From: Alistipes provencensis
GTDB lineage: Bacteria > Bacteroidota > Bacteroidia > Bacteroidales > Rikenellaceae
Reading direction: 5' to 3'
Assembly: GCF_900083545.1 (NCBI RefSeq)
Contig: NZ_LT559262.1
Coordinates: 3,088,324-3,152,323, forward strand
Length of the DNA stretch: 64,000 nt
The notes beneath the pieces were generated by a model. It saw nothing but the letters and a program-made list of their open reading frames with translations, had not been told where the DNA came from and did not search any database. Every line of letters begins with the position of its first letter. Position 1 is the stretch's first letter. The translations under genes were made by a program, and so were the position numbers. This document shows, piece after piece, positions 60,801 to 64,000 of the stretch.

Positions 60801-61654
60801 GCACGAAGTACCAATCCGCTTTTATTTGCTTCGAACATACGGGCGTTTATTCGATGGCTTTGGCTGCATTCCTGGAATCGCAGCATATTATATTTGCGAT
60901 GGTCTCACCGCTGGAAATCAAACGTTCCATGGGTATTGTACGCGGAAAGAATGACGTCGTCGATTCCAAACGCATTGCCGAATATGCTTCCAGATTCCGG
61001 GACAAGATCGTCGTAACGAAATTACCGGCCAAAGATATTACGAGACTACATTTTCTTCTTATGTTGCGAGATAAGACCGCAAGAACCTTGGCCGGGTATA
61101 TCGCGGCAGTAAACGAGGTTTAGAGGGGTATCGGGCATGAGAAACTGCCGGAACTGTTTGCATCGTATGACGCCATAATAACTGCCTTGAAATCGGAAAT
61201 CAAGAAAATAGAAGCGGCTATCAAGCATATAATTAACACCAGCCCAGACCTTAAAACCTCTTTCAAATTGGTGACCTCGCTGAAAGGCGTAAGTCTTATC
61301 GTGGGAACATACATGATCGTATATACCTGTAACTTTACCAAATTTGCAAACTGGCGTAAATTCGCCTGCTACTGCGGCATAGCACCGTTCGGCCATCAGT
61401 CCGGGGTCAGTGTCAAAGGCCCCGCGCAAGTAAGTCCCATCGCCAATAAACAACTGAAACGATTACTCCATTTAGCGGCGGTAAGTGCAGCTTCGCACGA
61501 TCCGGAGCTGCGCGAATATTACATCCGCAGGCAGTCGGAAGGAAAATCGAAGATGAGCACGCTCAACATAATCCGCAACAAAATCGTTGCCAGAGCATTC
61601 GCCATTGTAAAACGAGGGACTCCGTATGTGAATATCAGACAATATGCAGCTTAA
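60788..61654 (+). pseudogene. IS110-family transposase, 5'-truncated and with an in-frame TAG
   Basis: The frame reads WIEKCTKYQSAFICFEHTGVYSMALAAFLESQHI, SPLEIKRSMGIVRGKNDVVDSKRIAEYA, then a TAG at 61121-61123, then continues in the same frame into the C-terminal transposase-20 domain (VTSLKGVSLIVGTYMIV...CGIAPFGHQSGVSVKGP...LKRLLHLAAVSAASHDPELREYY). IS110 enzymes are DEDD recombinases guided by a bridge RNA encoded in the element's non-coding end. The first 50-60 residues, including the first catalytic Asp, and the whole left end are missing, so the copy is dead. Confidence 0.85.
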
Positions 61655-61767
61655 TAAGAATATGTCCATATAACTATTAATATTAATACATTGACCATCC
61701 GCACCATTTAATAACAATCTTCCGACAGCAAAATTTTCCCTGCTTTTTTCTTGCTTTTGAACTTAGG

Positions 61768-62970
61768 ATGCTACCCTCTGATGAGGGTAAAGACCTGCCG
61801 CCGAAAATCCGGGCCGAAGATTCTGATAAGTGGCTGGCGGGAGTTCTGGCGCCGGGGAGTTTTCCGATGCAATATTACGATGATTTTCAAAGTGTCCCGC
61901 CCGAACGTTTCGCACCCAAGCGGTTCAGCATTATGCTGGCATCGGGGATTCCACAGCCGGAAGCCAACTCCTATCTGCTCAATCCCAACGGCAAGGCCGG
62001 CATCCTGATTCCGGTGAGCCGCGCCAACACCTACTCGCGGCAAGAGGGGCTGGGCGAGGTACTCGGGAACAATACCGCTTTCGGGGTTCGCATGGTGTGG
62101 AACGAGCAGCCGGGAACAGGCTCGGGGTCGAATATCCGGATGGTGAAAGCCGCCGGACGAGGACGGACGGGTTATATTCTGGTGCTGCCGGGCACGATGA
62201 GCGGCAATGCCGTCGTCGCGGCAACCGACGCGGCCGGGAAGATACTCTGGAGCTGGCATCTGTGGGTGACGACCTATTCGCCCGACACGAATCAAGGCTG
62301 GATGGACCGTCACCTGGGAGCCATGGCCAACAGCAAGGAGGCGGGCAGCGCCGCGTTCGGGTTGCTCTACCAATGGGGACGCAAAGACCCGTTCCCGTCG
62401 ACCTCGGCCGGGCTCTACTAGGGCGACGAGGCGACCGGAGAGCTGTTCCCGGGCAGTTACAAGTCCACTACGCAATATACCTTGCAGCAGAGCGTGGAGA
62501 ATTCCCACATCCGCGTACAGCACGGTACGAACGGGTTGAAAGATGCCGGAAACAGCACGTCCCACTGGTCCGATCTGTGGGGCGGTGAGATCGTCAGCAA
62601 GGATGCCGTTTCCGCCACACCGACCCGCAAATCCGTATTCGATCCGTGTCCTGCGGGCTGGAAGGTTCCCTCATTCGGCGATGAGGGATGGGGTACAGGG
62701 ACCACACGCCCCTCGAGTTCAGCCCACGATAAGTATGGCGATTACCTTCCAGACAAGGGAGGCTGGTATCCCATTACCGGTCAGCTGCTCGGAAATAGCA
62801 CGGCATTCGGCCATACGGATGAGGGGTACTGCTGGACTTCCTCGGTACGGCCGTCGGACCCGGCGCCCTATTACCTGGTGATACGTTATAAATTCCCAAA
62901 TCACCTGGTCATCAACCCGATGTACAACAGGGGCACGGGCATGTCCGTCCGATGCGTATGCGACAAGTAA
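61768..62970 (+). pseudogene. Surface-protein gene (fimbrillin-like / FISUMP-type domain), 5'-truncated with an in-frame TAG
   Basis: Two frames, separated only by a TAG at 62419-62421, form one 400-codon gene. The pattern ANSYLLNPNGKAGILIPV, AVVAATDAAGKILWSWHLWVT, WMDRHLGAMAN, FGLLYQWGRKDPF, then DPCPAGWKVPS and GMSVRCVCDK is typical of Bacteroidota surface proteins with fimbrillin-associated or Fibrobacter-major-paralogue-like domains. The expected residue at the stop is Trp (LY-W-GDE), so TGG to TAG is the likely change. The signal peptide and N-terminal domain are missing, lost where the IS110 remnant ends. GC content is back to chromosomal level. Confidence 0.75.
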
Positions 62971-62978
62971 ACGATCGC

Positions 62979-63004
62979 AAGGCTTTACCCGAAGGTAAAG
63001 CCTT
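62979..63004 (+). terminator. Terminator after the surface-protein pseudogene
   Basis: AAGGCTTTACC, loop CGAA, GGTAAAGCCTT, then TGTTT. Confidence 0.85.
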
Positions 63005-63313
63005 GTTTCATATACCCCCCCCCTTACCAAATGTTCTTCCCCGGAGGAAGAGTGTTTTCACCCAACCGAAACCCGACCGTCGCTCTGCTGTATATGAGCG
63101 GCAAAACAAGGGAGCCGGTCGAATATCTCGATCGGCTCCATCCATTTAACGGAGAAAACAAATCATTTTTTCGCAGTTCGGCGCTTTTTCTTCAACCACT
63201 GGTAATAGCCCGTAAGCGGAAGGCTCAACCTGTATGATGCCTACCTTCAACAGCGAACGGCCGAATAATCGGCCTGCAACCTTTGAAATAAGATAAGGAA
63301 ACAGTATTCAGAG

Positions 63314-63357
63314 AATGCAACAGATTGGACGATCCAATCTGTTGCATTTTTATTTTC
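63314..63357 (+). terminator. Strong rho-independent terminator without a recognised gene
   Basis: Perfect 16-bp stem AATGCAACAGATTGGA / TCCAATCTGTTGCATT, 3-base loop, then TTTTATTTT. Confidence 0.85.
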
Positions 63358-63643
63358 AGGAGTGAGGCAACGACAGGCAAAAGTTCTGCTCGGGCTTACT
63401 GTATTGAAGATCAGCGTCAGATAATAAATGGACGAGAAATAATCCCATTCTTCTTTTATTTGTTTATTCCGGAATTTTCCATAATTTTGTATCACTCTTT
63501 GTTTCGGCAGGGAGCAAGGTTGCGTTGAATATTATTATCCAGGTTCAGGAAATCCCCGTTTCTTTACACTACGATGGATAATACATAGGCAAAGCCTTTG
63601 CTATATCTGTATTATATCCTATCCATCCATATAATATAGGTAA

Positions 63644-63717
63644 AGCGTGGGGCTTTATGTATTACTTGTAGTGAGTATGGGGATACTTCTGAACAGTAAT
63701 ACTAAAGCTCCCACGCT
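63644..63717. repeat. Multi-arm inverted repeat
   Basis: Outer arms AGCGTGGGGCTTTA and TAAAGCTCCCACGCT pair with one bulge; directly inside, GTATTACT pairs with AGTAATAC; at the top, AGTAT pairs with ATACT around GGGG. The 74-base element could fold into one long stem with a terminal hairpin. Confidence 0.6.
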
Positions 63718-64000
63718 AACCTTATTAAAATTAATGCAACCCACGGGAGCAGGTTGCACTGATTTTAGTTGTATGGAAGTCCGAATTCCGAAAAAAGAAA
63801 TTGTTCTCTCTTCCGTTTGCAGGCCGTTCAACGGCCATCCGTCTCCGTCGGTGACGGATCTCATCAGCCCTTTTCGCCTTTTCTTGCGAAAAGTCAGGCC
63901 TTATTCTACAACATTTGTGCCAGATCGAAACATGCTGTTTTATCCGCTTGTGAGGCCTCTCCGAAAGGATGAATGGCTCGGCAAAGAGCGACAAAATGGC

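Larger units (their letters stand above)
62971..64000. other. Terminal kilobase without a convincing complete gene
   Basis: Contents: a terminator, a run of nine C (63015-63023), a GGAGCCG/CGGCTCC hairpin (63111-63140), an orphan terminator (63314-63348), a multi-arm inverted repeat (63644-63717), and from 63773 an open frame to the window edge beginning MEVRIPKKEIVLSSVCRPF that I do not recognise. On the minus strand at 63170-63245 a short open stretch ends YYQWLKKKRRTAKK, which may be the tail of a lost gene. Confidence 0.5.

Noticed and set aside
61121..62421. Alternative genetic code with TAG read as an amino acid
   Set aside because: Only two cases, both in truncated genes in a decayed region; the intact ribF-like gene in the chromosomal part ends with TAG as a stop.
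63731..63994. 87-residue minus-strand open frame at the right end
   Set aside because: Arg/His/Ser-rich, no motif, and it overlaps an equally open frame on the other strand; neither can be chosen from this sequence alone.

Overview
The window is chromosomal DNA from a high-GC gut member of the Bacteroidota, most likely Alistipes or a close Rikenellaceae relative. I infer this from the protein repertoire (PorV/PorQ-like protein, PUR-domain DUF3276 protein, tiny Bacteroidota histone-H1-like protein, fused FeoA-FeoB with its Cys-rich partner, LruC-domain lipoprotein) and from repeated Bacteroidota-type -7 boxes (TAnnTTTG, usually TATCTTTGC) in front of genes. Shine-Dalgarno sites are mostly absent. 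No tRNA, rRNA or CRISPR array was seen.

From 1 to about 57,150 the DNA is dense, GC-rich housekeeping sequence. 1-5.2 kb: end of hisS, a CtpA protease, a PUR-domain protein, a DUF368 membrane protein, aroE and a TonB-C-like protein. 5.3-10.8 kb: dnaE, thioredoxin and an aldose-epimerase-like protein. 10.8-15.4 kb: nitroreductase, htpG and an ABC-F ATPase. 15.4-21.8 kb, minus strand: a probable operon of nucleoside phosphorylase, dnaN, DnaQ-like exonuclease, LysM/periplasmic-binding protein, rex, a shortened ribF and a thioesterase. 21.9-27.8 kb, plus strand: glmM, NlpE-like lipoprotein, M20 dipeptidase, inositol monophosphatase family protein and glmS, so two amino-sugar genes for cell-wall precursors lie close together. 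28.1-36.9 kb: DUF2461, glyA, fabG, PorV-like protein, low-molecular-weight phosphatase, DoxX, a YtfJ-like protein, a POTRA-less BamA/TamA-type barrel, a phosphoethanolamine-transferase-like enzyme and the histone-like protein. 37-42.6 kb: a complete tripartite RND efflux operon. 42.7-48.4 kb: FeoAB iron transport, LrgA/LrgB and an AspT/YidE-type transporter. 48.5-57.1 kb: aminotransferase, two paralogous acyltransferases around a cyclophilin, purT, an LruC lipoprotein with a nine-G tract, and a third acyltransferase.

From about 57,290 the composition turns AT-rich and the sequence is a graveyard of mobile DNA: a tyrosine integrase broken by two frameshifts, an intact excisionase-type HTH gene, the C-terminal half of a group II intron reverse transcriptase, an IS110-family transposase that is 5'-truncated and carries an in-frame TAG, and a 5'-truncated surface-protein gene that also carries an in-frame TAG. 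The last kilobase has no convincing complete gene but is rich in inverted repeats.

The most interesting non-genic signal is a dispersed family of REP-like hairpins (stem, TAAGA-type loop, compensating stem, then TTTAGGG). There are at least seven copies, including a tandem array just after glmS; two copies abut stop codons, and one supplies the last codons and stop of ribF, which lacks its riboflavin-kinase half. Other points of note are promoters that nearly abut start codons (candidate leaderless mRNAs), a 7-His/Glu/7-His linker between FeoA and FeoB, and the nine-G tract as a possible phase-variation switch.
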